In this document: positions 7,259 to 13,522 of the stretch, one piece after another | Position numbering within the stretch: the stretch's first letter is position 1 | Layout of the letters: each line of letters begins with the position of its first letter | From: an uncultured Oscillospiraceae bacterium | GTDB lineage: Bacteria; Bacillota; Clostridia; Oscillospirales; Oscillospiraceae | Length of the DNA stretch: 19,159 bases | Assembly: GCA_947630345.1 (NCBI GenBank) | Contig: CANRHF010000013.1 | Span: forward strand, 1-19,159 | Direction: 5' to 3' | Program-made: the position numbers and the translations under genes | Notes under the pieces: generated by a model | The model's database searches: none | Seen by the model: the letters and a program-made list of their open reading frames with translations, nothing else | Told to the model about the DNA's origin: nothing

Positions 7259-8322
7259 TTTTTATGCCATTTCAAATGCCATTCCAACTGTTTACGAACG
7301 ACCTGGGCGTGGACCTGGGCACCTCCAATGTGCTGATCTATGTCCACAATCGGGGCATTGTAGTGCGGGAGCCGTCGGTGGTGGCGGTGGATAAGAATAC
7401 GGGCCGGATCCTCCAGGTGGGAGCCGCCGCCCGGAATATGCTGGGCCGGACCCCCGGAAACGTGGTGGCTATGCACCCCCTCCAGGACGGGGTCATCTCC
7501 GACCATGAGATGACCGTGCGGATGCTCCAGCAGCTGTTCCGCACCGCTACCCGCACCAGTCTATTCACCCCCAAGCCCCGGGTGGTTGTCTGCGTGCCCA
7601 GCGGGGTGACGGAGGTCCAGGAGCGGACGGTGATCAACGCCGCCATTGAGGCCGGCGCCCGCCGGGTGTACCTCATCGAGGAACCCTTGGCGGCGGCCCT
7701 GGGCGCCAACTTAGACATCAGCGGTCCCAGCGGGTATATGGTGGTGGATATCGGCGGCGGCACCACCGATATCGCGGTGCTGTCCATGAATGGGGTGGCG
7801 GCCTCCTCCTCCATCAAGGTGGCGGGGGACGCCTTTGACGACGCTGTGGCCCGGTTTGTCCGGCGGCAGTTTGGCGTTGCCATCGGTCAGGCCACGGCGG
7901 AGAACATCAAAATTCAGATCGGCTGCGTCTATCCCCGCCCTCAGGACATCTCCATGAACGTCCGGGGCCGTGACACTAAAACCGGCAGACCCCGAGACAT
8001 TACCATTTTGTCCTCCCAAATTTACAACGCCCTGCGCCGCCTGGGCCGGCAGATCGCCGACGAGGTCCTCTCCGTGCTGGAGCAGAGCTCGCCGGAGCTG
8101 GTGGGGGACATCTCTCAGAACGGCATCACCCTCACCGGCGGCGGCAGCCAGATCTGGGGCATGGACGCCCTGCTGATGGAGCACACCGGCATCCAGACCA
8201 CCCTGGCCGACGACCCGGACTCCTGCGTGGCCTACGGCTGCGGTAAAAGCCTGGAGTGGATCAACCACATGCAGGAGGGCCCCATCAATATTGCCCGCCG
8301 CCGCATTATGCGGGAGCGCTGA
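7255..8322 (+). CDS. mreB: MreB/Mbl-type bacterial actin
   Basis: MreB proteins are ATP-binding actin homologues that form membrane-associated filaments steering side-wall peptidoglycan synthesis. The 355 residues carry phosphate-1 DLGVDLGTSN (16-25), phosphate-2 DIGGGTTD (165-172), the block IEEPLAAALGA and the adenosine-site LTGGGSQIWGMD. The N-terminus MPFQMPFQLF could be the amphipathic or hydrophobic membrane-binding tip. The GTG start at 7255 overlaps the comF stop and has AAGGA six bases upstream. ATG at 7264 is possible but poorly spaced. No mreC or mreD follows, so this is an Mbl/MreBH-like copy outside an mre operon. Transcription should end at the strong hairpin at 8416. Confidence 0.93.
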   Translation: MIFMPFQMPFQLFTNDLGVDLGTSNVLIYVHNRGIVVREPSVVAVDKNTGRILQVGAAARNMLGRTPGNVVAMHPLQDGVISDHEMTVRMLQQLFRTATRTSLFTPKPRVVVCVPSGVTEVQERTVINAAIEAGARRVYLIEEPLAAALGANLDISGPSGYMVVDIGGGTTDIAVLSMNGVAASSSIKVAGDAFDDAVARFVRRQFGVAIGQATAENIKIQIGCVYPRPQDISMNVRGRDTKTGRPRDITILSSQIYNALRRLGRQIADEVLSVLEQSSPELVGDISQNGITLTGGGSQIWGMDALLMEHTGIQTTLADDPDSCVAYGCGKSLEWINHMQEGPINIARRRIMRER

Positions 8323-8350
8323 AAAACGGAAAAAGAACCCCCAGGGGGGC

Positions 8351-8379
8351 TTCTCAACGGGGCGAAGGTAGCTTATAAT
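8351..8379 (+). promoter_or_regulatory. Possible promoter in the mreB 3' region
   Basis: TTCTCA (8351-8356) and a perfect TATAAT (8374-8379) are spaced 17 bases apart. If used, it would give a transcript of about 70 nt from about 8386 to the terminator at 8416-8459. The -35 box is weak (4 of 6). The TATAAT also sits in the loop of a small inverted repeat (TAGCTT/AAGCTA), so it may instead be part of an RNA hairpin. Confidence 0.3.
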
Positions 8380-8415
8380 AAAGCTATCGGTTACCTCTTA
8401 ACGATCCCAAGCCCT

Positions 8416-8459
8416 CCGCGCCGCGCTTTTTGGGGAAAAAGCGCGGCGCGGTATTTTTT
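8416..8459 (+). terminator. Strong intrinsic terminator after mreB
   Basis: A perfect 16-bp inverted repeat (8416-8431 with 8436-8451) with loop GGGG is followed within two bases by a T-rich run (TATTTTTT). The stem is GC-rich at its base and has five A:T pairs next to the loop. There is no T-run on the other strand, so it works rightward and closes the recD2-comF-mreB unit. Confidence 0.9.
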
Positions 8460-8472
8460 GGGATATACTGTC

Positions 8473-8501
8473 TTGCCATTTTCCCCATTTCCGCGTATAA
8501 T
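8473..8501 (+). promoter_or_regulatory. sigma-A promoter of the S51 peptidase / GH109-like unit
   Basis: TTGCCA (8473-8478), a 17-base spacer and a perfect TATAAT (8496-8501) lie right after the mreB terminator and about 27 bases before the next start codon. The ribosome binding site AAGGAGGAG (8512-8520) follows, eight bases before the ATG. Confidence 0.85.
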
Positions 8502-8528
8502 GAACGGCAGCAAGGAGGAGAGAGAAAA

Positions 8529-9251
8529 ATGATCCTGTATTTGACCAGCAGCCCCTGCGTGCCGGGGGCGGACCGGGCGATCCTGAACCCGGCCAACGGT
8601 TTTTTGCACCGGCTCCGGGTGGACCTGCCGGAGCGGCCCAAGTGTTTGGTGGTCTGCTCGGACCCAAACACCTTTGCCTTTACTGACCAATTCGCCTGGG
8701 ACATGGCCGGGGCCTTTGGGGAGGCCGGGATGCCCTGGGGAGAATTTCGGGTGCTGGATGGCCGCAACCCGATGGAGGCCCGGGAACTGGTAGAGTGGAG
8801 CCAGCTGATCATTCTGGCCGGGGGCCATGTGCCCACCCAGAACCGGTTTTTCCGGGAGATCGGCCTGGCAGGGTTCCTCCGGGACTATCCCGGAACGGTC
8901 ATAGGCGTCAGCGCCGGCAGCATGAACAGCGCCGCCATGGTCTATTCCCACCCGGAGCTCCGGGGGGAGGCGGTGGACCCGAATTATCAGCGGTTTCTGC
9001 CGGGCCTGGGCCTGACCTACATCAACATTGTCCCCCATTTCCAGCAGATTCGGGACCTGCGCCTGGATGGGCTGCTGGTGGTTTGGGATATCGCCCTGGG
9101 AGACAGCCGGGGGCACTGCTTCTACGCCCTGCCCGACGGGACCTATTTTTACGCCAGGGATGGAAAGACGATCCTGTGTGGCGAGGCCTACCGGATGGAG
9201 GAGAATCATTTCTACCAGGTCTGCCGGGAAGGGGAGACCCTTGCGCTGTGA
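8529..9251 (+). CDS. Peptidase S51 (dipeptidase E / cyanophycinase-like) family protein
   Basis: S51 proteins are cytoplasmic serine hydrolases with a glutamine-amidotransferase-like fold. Known members are aspartyl dipeptidase PepE and cyanophycinase. The 240 residues contain the oxyanion region LAGGH (96-100), the nucleophile elbow GVSAGS with Ser128, and a candidate catalytic His170 in INIVPHF. The C-terminal part (CFYALPDGTYFYARDGKTIL) resembles the beta-rich end of PepE-like proteins. The ATG at 8529 has a near-perfect ribosome binding site; the frame is open further upstream but that part is terminator and promoter. The substrate cannot be told from sequence. It is followed after 13 bases by the GH109-like gene, so the two are co-transcribed. 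Confidence 0.88.
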   Translation: MILYLTSSPCVPGADRAILNPANGFLHRLRVDLPERPKCLVVCSDPNTFAFTDQFAWDMAGAFGEAGMPWGEFRVLDGRNPMEARELVEWSQLIILAGGHVPTQNRFFREIGLAGFLRDYPGTVIGVSAGSMNSAAMVYSHPELRGEAVDPNYQRFLPGLGLTYINIVPHFQQIRDLRLDGLLVVWDIALGDSRGHCFYALPDGTYFYARDGKTILCGEAYRMEENHFYQVCREGETLAL

Positions 9252-9264
9252 AAGGAATAAAAAG

Positions 9265-10479
9265 ATGAAGCGAGATTTAAAAATCGTGCAGATCGGCTTC
9301 GGCCAGCGGGGGATTCCCATGCTGGAGCTGATGCTGAATACCATGGAGGATATCCGGGTAGTGGGTGTGTGCGACGCCTACCCGGACCGCACCGCCGCCG
9401 CGGCGGAGGTCATTGAAAAGGCCCGGGGCTGCCGCCCTGCCCAGACGGAGGACTACCGGTACCTTCTGGCCCTGGACGCCGACGCGGTGCTGATCACCAG
9501 CGCCTGGGAGGGCCACATCGACATGGCCTGCCAGGCCATGGAGGCGGGTCTGGACGTGGGCTGCGAGGTGGGCGGCGCCTACCGCATCGAGGACTGCGGA
9601 CGTCTGGTGGAGACGGCAGAGCGGACCGGGCGGCGTTGTATGCTGCTGGAAAACTGCTGCTATGGCCGCCGGGAGCTGATGGTGAAAAATATGGTGGAGC
9701 AGGGCCTGTTCGGCGAGATCGTCCACTGCGACGGCGGCTACTGCCATGATCTGCGGGAAGAGGTCAGCTGCGGGGAGGAAAACCGCCACTACCGCCTTCG
9801 CAACTATCTGGCCCGAAACTGCGAAAACTACCCCACCCATGAGATCGGCCCCATCAGCAAGGTGCTGAAAATCAACAGCGGAAACCGGTTTACCAGTCTG
9901 GTTTCCGTGGCCTCCAAGGCCGCCGGGCTCCATGAGTATGTCCTGGCCCACCGGGGGCCGGAGGACAAGCTGGCGAAGGCCCGATTCGCCCAGGGGGACG
10001 TGGTGACCACCATTCTGAAAACCGCCCTGGGCCAGACCGTTCGGATCACCCTGGACACCACCTTGCCCCGGGCCTACAGCCGGCAGTTCACCATCCGGGG
10101 CACCAAGGCCGCCTATTTTGAAGATATGGACGCCATTTTCCAGGACGGGGTCCACAACCGCTATGAATTTAACGCCAAGGCCCTCTGGGGCAACGCCAAG
10201 GAGTACGCGAAGGACTATGACCATCCCCTCTGGCGGGAGTACCAGGCGGTGGGGGGCCACGGGGGCATCGACTATCTGGTGCTGCGGGCCTTCTTTGAGA
10301 GCATCCAGCAAAACCAACCCGCCCCCATCGACGTCTACGACATGGCCACCTACATGAGCATCACGGCCCTCAGCGAGCGGTCCATTGCCCAGGGCGGCGC
10401 GCCGGTGGAAATGCCGGACTTCACCTCCGGCCGCTGGAAAAACGCGAAGCCCAAGACCGGCTTTGCCTACGAGCTTTGA
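9265..10479 (+). CDS. Gfo/Idh/MocA family protein resembling GH109 NAD-dependent glycosidases
   Basis: This is an NAD(P)-binding sugar-processing protein of 404 residues. The N-terminal Rossmann fold has GFGQRG (11-16). The catalytic domain carries blocks I know from GH109 (NAD-dependent alpha-N-acetylgalactosaminidases): Glu129 in LLENCCYGRREL, Tyr159 in GGYCHDLR, NYPTHEIGP (188-196) and GGHGGIDYLVLRAF (330-343). The usual oxidoreductase motif EKP is replaced by EVG (101-103), as in GH109-like proteins. It could be a true glycosidase or another anomer- or C3-redox enzyme. There is no signal peptide, so it is cytoplasmic. AAAGGA sits nine bases before the ATG. It shares a transcript with the S51 peptidase, which may point to use of a glycopeptide-like compound (inference). 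Confidence 0.88.
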   Translation: MKRDLKIVQIGFGQRGIPMLELMLNTMEDIRVVGVCDAYPDRTAAAAEVIEKARGCRPAQTEDYRYLLALDADAVLITSAWEGHIDMACQAMEAGLDVGCEVGGAYRIEDCGRLVETAERTGRRCMLLENCCYGRRELMVKNMVEQGLFGEIVHCDGGYCHDLREEVSCGEENRHYRLRNYLARNCENYPTHEIGPISKVLKINSGNRFTSLVSVASKAAGLHEYVLAHRGPEDKLAKARFAQGDVVTTILKTALGQTVRITLDTTLPRAYSRQFTIRGTKAAYFEDMDAIFQDGVHNRYEFNAKALWGNAKEYAKDYDHPLWREYQAVGGHGGIDYLVLRAFFESIQQNQPAPIDVYDMATYMSITALSERSIAQGGAPVEMPDFTSGRWKNAKPKTGFAYEL

Positions 10480-10690
10480 CGGACGTCCCGACCTCGACCG
10501 GCAGGCGGGAAATCCTTCTTCTGCCTCCCAAATGGGACCCGCTTCGCTGGGCTCCCATTTGGAGGAGATCGCAGGCTGACCCGCGCACTCGCTGTACGAA
10601 GGAGGCGCACAGCTCGCATGGCTACCGTCAGACAGTGCCACCACCAGCTCTGCCGGTGGTGAGTAAGTGCGCACTTAGAAGACAAGTGAC
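10480..10690. repeat. Palindrome-rich spacer, candidate dispersed repeat
   Basis: This stretch has no supported gene but several inverted repeats. One is an imperfect hairpin at 10524-10565 (core arms CAAATGGGA/TCCCATTTG, one bulge). Others are GCTGT/ACAGC arms (10591-10613), a hairpin with CACCACC/GGTGGTG arms (10639-10661) and a perfect 14-base palindrome TAAGTGCGCACTTA (10664-10677). No T-run follows the hairpins, so they are not ordinary terminators. The block ends where base composition drops sharply, which suits an intergenic repeat or a scar at an insertion boundary. Repeat status cannot be shown from one copy. Confidence 0.4.
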
Positions 10691-10693
10691 ATT

Positions 10694-10722
10694 TTGAAAC
10701 CGTCTGGCCTGTGTGTTAAAAT
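10694..10722 (+). promoter_or_regulatory. sigma-A promoter of the 2H phosphoesterase gene
   Basis: TTGAAA (10694-10699), a 17-base spacer and TAAAAT (10717-10722) lie 45 bases before the start codon. The ribosome binding site GGAGGA (10753-10758) follows, nine bases before the ATG. The gene therefore has its own promoter and does not depend on the GH109-like unit. Confidence 0.8.
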
Positions 10723-10767
10723 ATTAGTATAGTTCGAATACTCGGGATTATTGGAGGAAAATCCACC

Positions 10768-11289
10768 ATGCTGTGTGTTATCGCAAAGCTCGATGAACTC
10801 GCCACAGGAACGCTTGCGGCGATACAAAAAATTGCATTTTCTGATTTTGCCCCCTCAAATCCGTTGCACGGTCACATTACGCTTGCCTCTTACATTGGGG
10901 ATAATGAGACTGAATTTATGCAATTCTGTAAGCATCTATTTGAGGGGTTTTCGTCTTTTACCGTAGAGTACAAAAAGATTGAGGTTTTAGAGGGAACTTC
11001 AGATAGTGCGCCAATTATCATCGCAGCTCCGGAAAGAGCAGGAATATTGGAAGAAGTACACAAGCGCATTGCGGCAGCGTATGGCAGTTCCCTCAACAAA
11101 TGGACACAAATGGACAGTTGGTATCCTCACACTACGTTGCTGTATAGGCCGGGCGTGGATCTGCATCCAATATGCTGTAAAATGGCGGCGTCATTTGTTC
11201 CATTTTCAACGCATATACGCAAAATAGAGTTTTCTCGGGTCCTTGAATCAGGGTATGATATTATCGACCAAGTTGAACTACCCGCCTGA
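10768..11289 (+). CDS. 2H phosphoesterase / 2'-5' RNA ligase family protein
   Basis: 2H proteins hydrolyse or form 2',3'-cyclic or 2'-5' phosphodiester bonds using two His-x-Thr/Ser motifs. The 173 residues show both, spaced as in the family: His36-Ile-Thr38 in HGHITLASYIG and His121-Thr-Thr123 in SWYPHTTLLY. The protein is soluble with no signal. The substrate cannot be told; family members include RNA cyclic phosphodiesterases and RNA ligases. The gene is clearly AT-richer (about 43-45% GC by eye) than its neighbours above 60%, with AT-ending codons, so recent horizontal acquisition is likely. It stands alone between its own promoter and a hairpin at 11317. Confidence 0.85.
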   Translation: MLCVIAKLDELATGTLAAIQKIAFSDFAPSNPLHGHITLASYIGDNETEFMQFCKHLFEGFSSFTVEYKKIEVLEGTSDSAPIIIAAPERAGILEEVHKRIAAAYGSSLNKWTQMDSWYPHTTLLYRPGVDLHPICCKMAASFVPFSTHIRKIEFSRVLESGYDIIDQVELPA

Positions 11290-11316
11290 CAACTTTCTAT
11301 TGTCCGGGTTGTAAAC

Positions 11317-11351
11317 AGGGGCATGACCGCCCATCGGCGTGTCATGCCCCT
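11317..11351 (+). terminator. Hairpin terminator after the 2H gene
   Basis: An 11-bp perfect stem (AGGGGCATGAC, 11317-11327, with 11341-11351) continues inward with CGCC/GGCG around a CATC loop, one T bulged. It begins 27 bases after the 2H stop codon. The T-run that follows is poor (TTCTTG), so termination strength is uncertain. Confidence 0.6.
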
Positions 11352-11668
11352 TCTTGCTCTGCGTCTGCCCTCCTTCCAGCCGGTTGCTTCACTTTGCCAC
11401 AAATGAGCCGCCAGCCATTGTGTATTTGGTAGTGAAAGCCCCCTTTACACAATAACGCTCAGGAGACTCGTTCTCCTGCCTGCGCTTTTTGTGCGTTCCG
11501 CGCCGCTGGAACGATACCGAGCGGGCCCAGCAGATGGGGCGATTCGCGCCAGACCTGCGCACATCTTGACCGCGGCAGCCCGCCGCCCCCGAAAGGGGCC
11601 GGGGGAGCAACCACAGCGTGGGAGGCACCAAAACAAGAAGACACATCCCAAAAAAATCAAAAAATCAC
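11352..11668. other. Gene-free stretch, possible mobile-element debris
   Basis: No open frame here has a start, ribosome binding site and family pattern together. It holds a perfect hairpin (arms CAGGAGA/TCTCCTG, 11460-11478) followed by a short T-run, and a CCCC-GAAA-GGGG hairpin near 11590. Composition changes from mixed to GC-rich and then to an A-rich block (about 11650-11667), which is probably an UP element for the padR promoter. Together with the foreign-looking 2H gene this suggests the remains of an inserted element. I see no transposase, integrase or clear terminal repeats. Confidence 0.35.
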
Positions 11669-11697
11669 TTGACATACTGTGCGCCGCACAGTATAAT
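11669..11697 (+). promoter_or_regulatory. Consensus sigma-A promoter of padR with built-in 21-bp palindromic operator
   Basis: TTGACA (11669-11674) and TATAAT (11692-11697) are both perfect and 17 bases apart. The whole spacer is a perfect palindrome at 11674-11694: half-site ATACTGTGCG, one central C, then the reverse complement. It covers the last base of the -35 box and the first three of the -10 box, so a bound dimer would block RNA polymerase. The likely ligand is the PadR protein encoded 30 bases downstream. An A-rich tract upstream may act as an UP element. Confidence 0.88.
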
Positions 11698-11727
11698 ATA
11701 TACACACAATATTTCGAGGTGATGTCC

Positions 11728-12060
11728 ATGGATGCCCAGGATTTGGTTTCTGGCCTGGTGTCGGAGCTGCGGCGGGGGACGCTGATCCTGTTGGTCCTAA
11801 GCCGCCTCCGGCAGGAGCGGTACGGCTATGAGCTGGTGAAGGAGTTGACGGACCGGGGGATCCCCATGGACGCCAACACCCTTTACCCCCTGCTCCGCCG
11901 CCTGGAGGGGCAGGGGCTGCTGGAGAGTACCTGGCGGACCGACGAGCCCAAGCCCCGGAAGTATTACCGCCTGACGGCCTTGGGCGGGGAGGTCCTTTCC
12001 AGGGCCACGGAGTACTGGCGGCGGTTTTCCCGCCAGGTGGATCAGTGTTTGGAGGGATGA
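11728..12060 (+). CDS. PadR-family transcriptional regulator
   Basis: PadR proteins are dimeric winged-helix repressors. The 110 residues show the standard layout: helix 1 (RRGTLILLVLSRL), the YGYELVKEL helix, and the recognition part (NTLYPLLRRLEGQGLLES). The wing with RKYYRLTALG comes next, followed by a short C-terminal dimerisation helix. This is the short subfamily-2 form, often paired with a membrane protein of the DUF1700/HAAS type, as here. ATG at 11728 is chosen because GAGGTG ends six bases upstream; ATG at 11722 would abut that site. The promoter contains a perfect palindrome, so autorepression is likely. The inducing signal is unknown but is probably envelope stress or a drug, as for many such pairs. 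Confidence 0.93.
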   Translation: MDAQDLVSGLVSELRRGTLILLVLSRLRQERYGYELVKELTDRGIPMDANTLYPLLRRLEGQGLLESTWRTDEPKPRKYYRLTALGGEVLSRATEYWRRFSRQVDQCLEG

Positions 12061-12062
12061 AT

Positions 12063-13013
12063 ATGGAAAACGATCTGATGGAGCGCTATATCTACGCCGT
12101 GACCCGCCGCCTGGGTCCCAAGCAGCGGCAGGACGTGGCCCAGGAGCTGCGGGGCCTGATCGAGGATATGCTTTCCGAGCGCTGCGCCGGGGCCAAGCCC
12201 ACGGAGCGGGACCTGCGGGTGGTGCTGACGGAGCTGGGCCCTCCGGGGGAGCTGGCCCGGAAGTACGACCCGGCGGGGGACCGGGCCCTCATTGGCCCGC
12301 CCTATTTTGGACTGTACAAGCGGGTGCTGGAAACGGTCCTGGTCTGCATGGCCGTGGGGATGACCCTGGCCCACGGGATTTTGGCCCTGCTGGAGCCGGG
12401 AACCTGGTATCTGCTGGTGGGCCGGTGGCTCTCCGGCCTGGCGGCGGGGCTGGTGGGGGCCTTTGCCTTCGTCACCGCCCTGTTCGCCTTTTTCAGCTGG
12501 CGGGGCGTGGCCCTGGAGCAGTACAATTTTGACGATCTGCCCCCTGTGCCGAAAAAGCGCCAGACCGCCCCGGTGTGGGAGAGCATGGCCGGCATCGGCT
12601 TCTGCGTGGTGTTTCTGGTGATCTTCCTGGGCTGCCCCCAGATCTTCGCCATGCCGGACGGCACGCCCCTGCTTTCGGCGGCGGCCATCCGGGGCACCTG
12701 GCCCGTGCCGGTGCTGCTGGCAGCATTGGGCATCGGCCGGGAGACGGTGAAGCTGCTGGAGCGGCGGTACAGCCGCCGGGTTTTTCTGGCGGCCCTGCTT
12801 GCCGACGGCCTCAGCGCCGCCCTGATGATTTGGTGGCTGGAAGCCTTTCCGGTGTTCAACCCCGCTTTCTTTGAGAAAATCGCCGGACTGTTCCCGGAAG
12901 ACCCCGGTTTTTCTTCCTTTTTTGTAAAATTTCCCATGTTTTTCCTAGCTGTCTTTCTTTTTGCCCTGGCCCTGGACGTTTTGGACGCGTTCCTCCGGAG
13001 CAGGGAGGTATAA
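12063..13013 (+). CDS. HAAS/DUF1700-type polytopic membrane protein paired with PadR
   Basis: The 316 residues begin with a soluble helical domain at about 1-80 (MERYIYAVTRRLGPKQRQDVAQEL and a segment with LTELGPPGELARKY). This matches the HAAS or DUF1700 N-terminal pattern found next to PadR genes. About six hydrophobic segments follow (near 87-108, 114-143, 173-193, 205-222, 230-255, 280-310). No enzymatic motif is visible. The family is thought to sense or transmit a membrane signal to the PadR partner, but its mechanism is not settled. ATG at 12063 is preferred over ATG at 12057 because GGAGGG (12051-12056) then sits six bases upstream. It overlaps the end of padR only through that site, so the two are co-transcribed. 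Confidence 0.8.
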   Translation: MENDLMERYIYAVTRRLGPKQRQDVAQELRGLIEDMLSERCAGAKPTERDLRVVLTELGPPGELARKYDPAGDRALIGPPYFGLYKRVLETVLVCMAVGMTLAHGILALLEPGTWYLLVGRWLSGLAAGLVGAFAFVTALFAFFSWRGVALEQYNFDDLPPVPKKRQTAPVWESMAGIGFCVVFLVIFLGCPQIFAMPDGTPLLSAAAIRGTWPVPVLLAALGIGRETVKLLERRYSRRVFLAALLADGLSAALMIWWLEAFPVFNPAFFEKIAGLFPEDPGFSSFFVKFPMFFLAVFLFALALDVLDAFLRSREV

Positions 13014-13017
13014 AATT

Positions 13018-13055
13018 GCCGTCCGCGGAAGAGAGTTTTCCACGGACGGCGATTT
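13018..13055 (+). terminator. Intrinsic terminator after the padR/HAAS unit
   Basis: GCCGTCCG (13018-13025) pairs with CGGACGGC (13043-13050), extended inward by GGAA/TTCC across one mismatch. A short T-run (GATTTT) follows. An AAAATT run precedes the stem, so it may also work weakly on the other strand. It begins four bases after the stop codon. Confidence 0.8.
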
Positions 13056-13117
13056 TCCGCGTCCCAGTCCAAAACGGACCGTAAAGAAATGTTAAAAAAG
13101 ATTTTCCCGATTACCCA

Positions 13118-13146
13118 TTGCATTTAAAGTGGAATTGTAGTACAAT
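13118..13146 (+). promoter_or_regulatory. sigma-A promoter with a long leader ahead of the LCP gene
   Basis: TTGCAT (13118-13123), a 17-base spacer and TACAAT (13141-13146) give a good sigma-A promoter. Transcription would start near 13153, about 370 bases before the LCP start codon. No later promoter-like pair is convincing, so the leader belongs to the LCP transcript or to a separate RNA. Confidence 0.7.
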
Positions 13147-13152
13147 AAAGCA

Positions 13153-13522
13153 ATCTAAGTCTCAAAATACGGCAGCTTTTCCTGGGCCGAATCTAAGCAA
13201 AAAGCAGCTCCAAAATCATTTGGACAAGGATAAAGGCTCCCTAGTCCGCATAGGATGCCCGCGGGTACCGATGCCCGGATGGGAAGAAGCAGCCCCAATT
13301 TGGACGCGATTAAAATTTATAAAAAGTAAAATAGAATATCAAAAGCCACGATACGGACGTTACGGCCTTTGCCGCAATGGCTGCATTGGCGGCGGTTGGG
13401 GGCGAAGACGGCTCTAATCGGCGGTTTCCTACGGGAAAGGCCGCCTGCCGACCGGACTGCCGTTTTTTCGCCGGCGCAGCCGCGAAGTCCGTACCGGGCA
13501 ATCGTGCTGGAGGCGTTGAAAC
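13153..13522 (+). ncRNA. Long structured 5' leader of the LCP gene, candidate cis-regulatory RNA
   Basis: This stretch of about 370 bases has no supported protein gene but clear secondary structure. One strong hairpin is at 13371-13393 (nine pairs, one bulged G, loop GCTG). A second is at 13420-13445 (GGCGGTTTCC against GGAAA and CCGCC, two bases bulged). ACGGC (13408-13412) pairs with GCCGT (13459-13463) and runs straight into T6 (13463-13468), like an intrinsic terminator or attenuator 55 bases before the start codon. Upstream is a purine-rich part with direct repeats of GATGCCCG (around 13251 and 13269). I could not assign it to a known riboswitch. The CCGAATC near 13188 recalls c-di-AMP riboswitches, but the rest of that consensus is not visible. 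Confidence 0.5.
13408..13468 (+). terminator. Attenuator-like structure in the LCP leader
   Basis: The outer stem ACGGC/GCCGT encloses the 13420-13445 hairpin and is followed by six T. Because it precedes the LCP start by 55 bases with no promoter in between, it would be a conditional terminator rather than the end of a separate gene. The outer stem is short, so this is tentative. Confidence 0.35.

Noticed and set aside
9277..10674. Long minus-strand open frame opposite the GH109-like gene (465 codons)
   Set aside because: Antisense shadow of a well-supported gene; no family motifs and no ribosome binding site that fits.
11389..11729. Minus-strand open frames in the gene-free stretch before padR
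   Set aside because: They overlap the padR promoter or its A-rich upstream tract, lack start signals and give low-complexity basic products.
13235..13300. Resemblance of the leader to SRP RNA (GAAGCAGCC-like segment) or a T-box (GGTACC)
   Set aside because: The SRP tetraloop and loop residues do not match, and the T-box consensus for the antiterminator and specifier loop is not present.
13118..13417. Open frame of 99 codons in the LCP leader
   Set aside because: Its start is a TTG inside the promoter -35 box, there is no ribosome binding site, and the product has no recognisable pattern.
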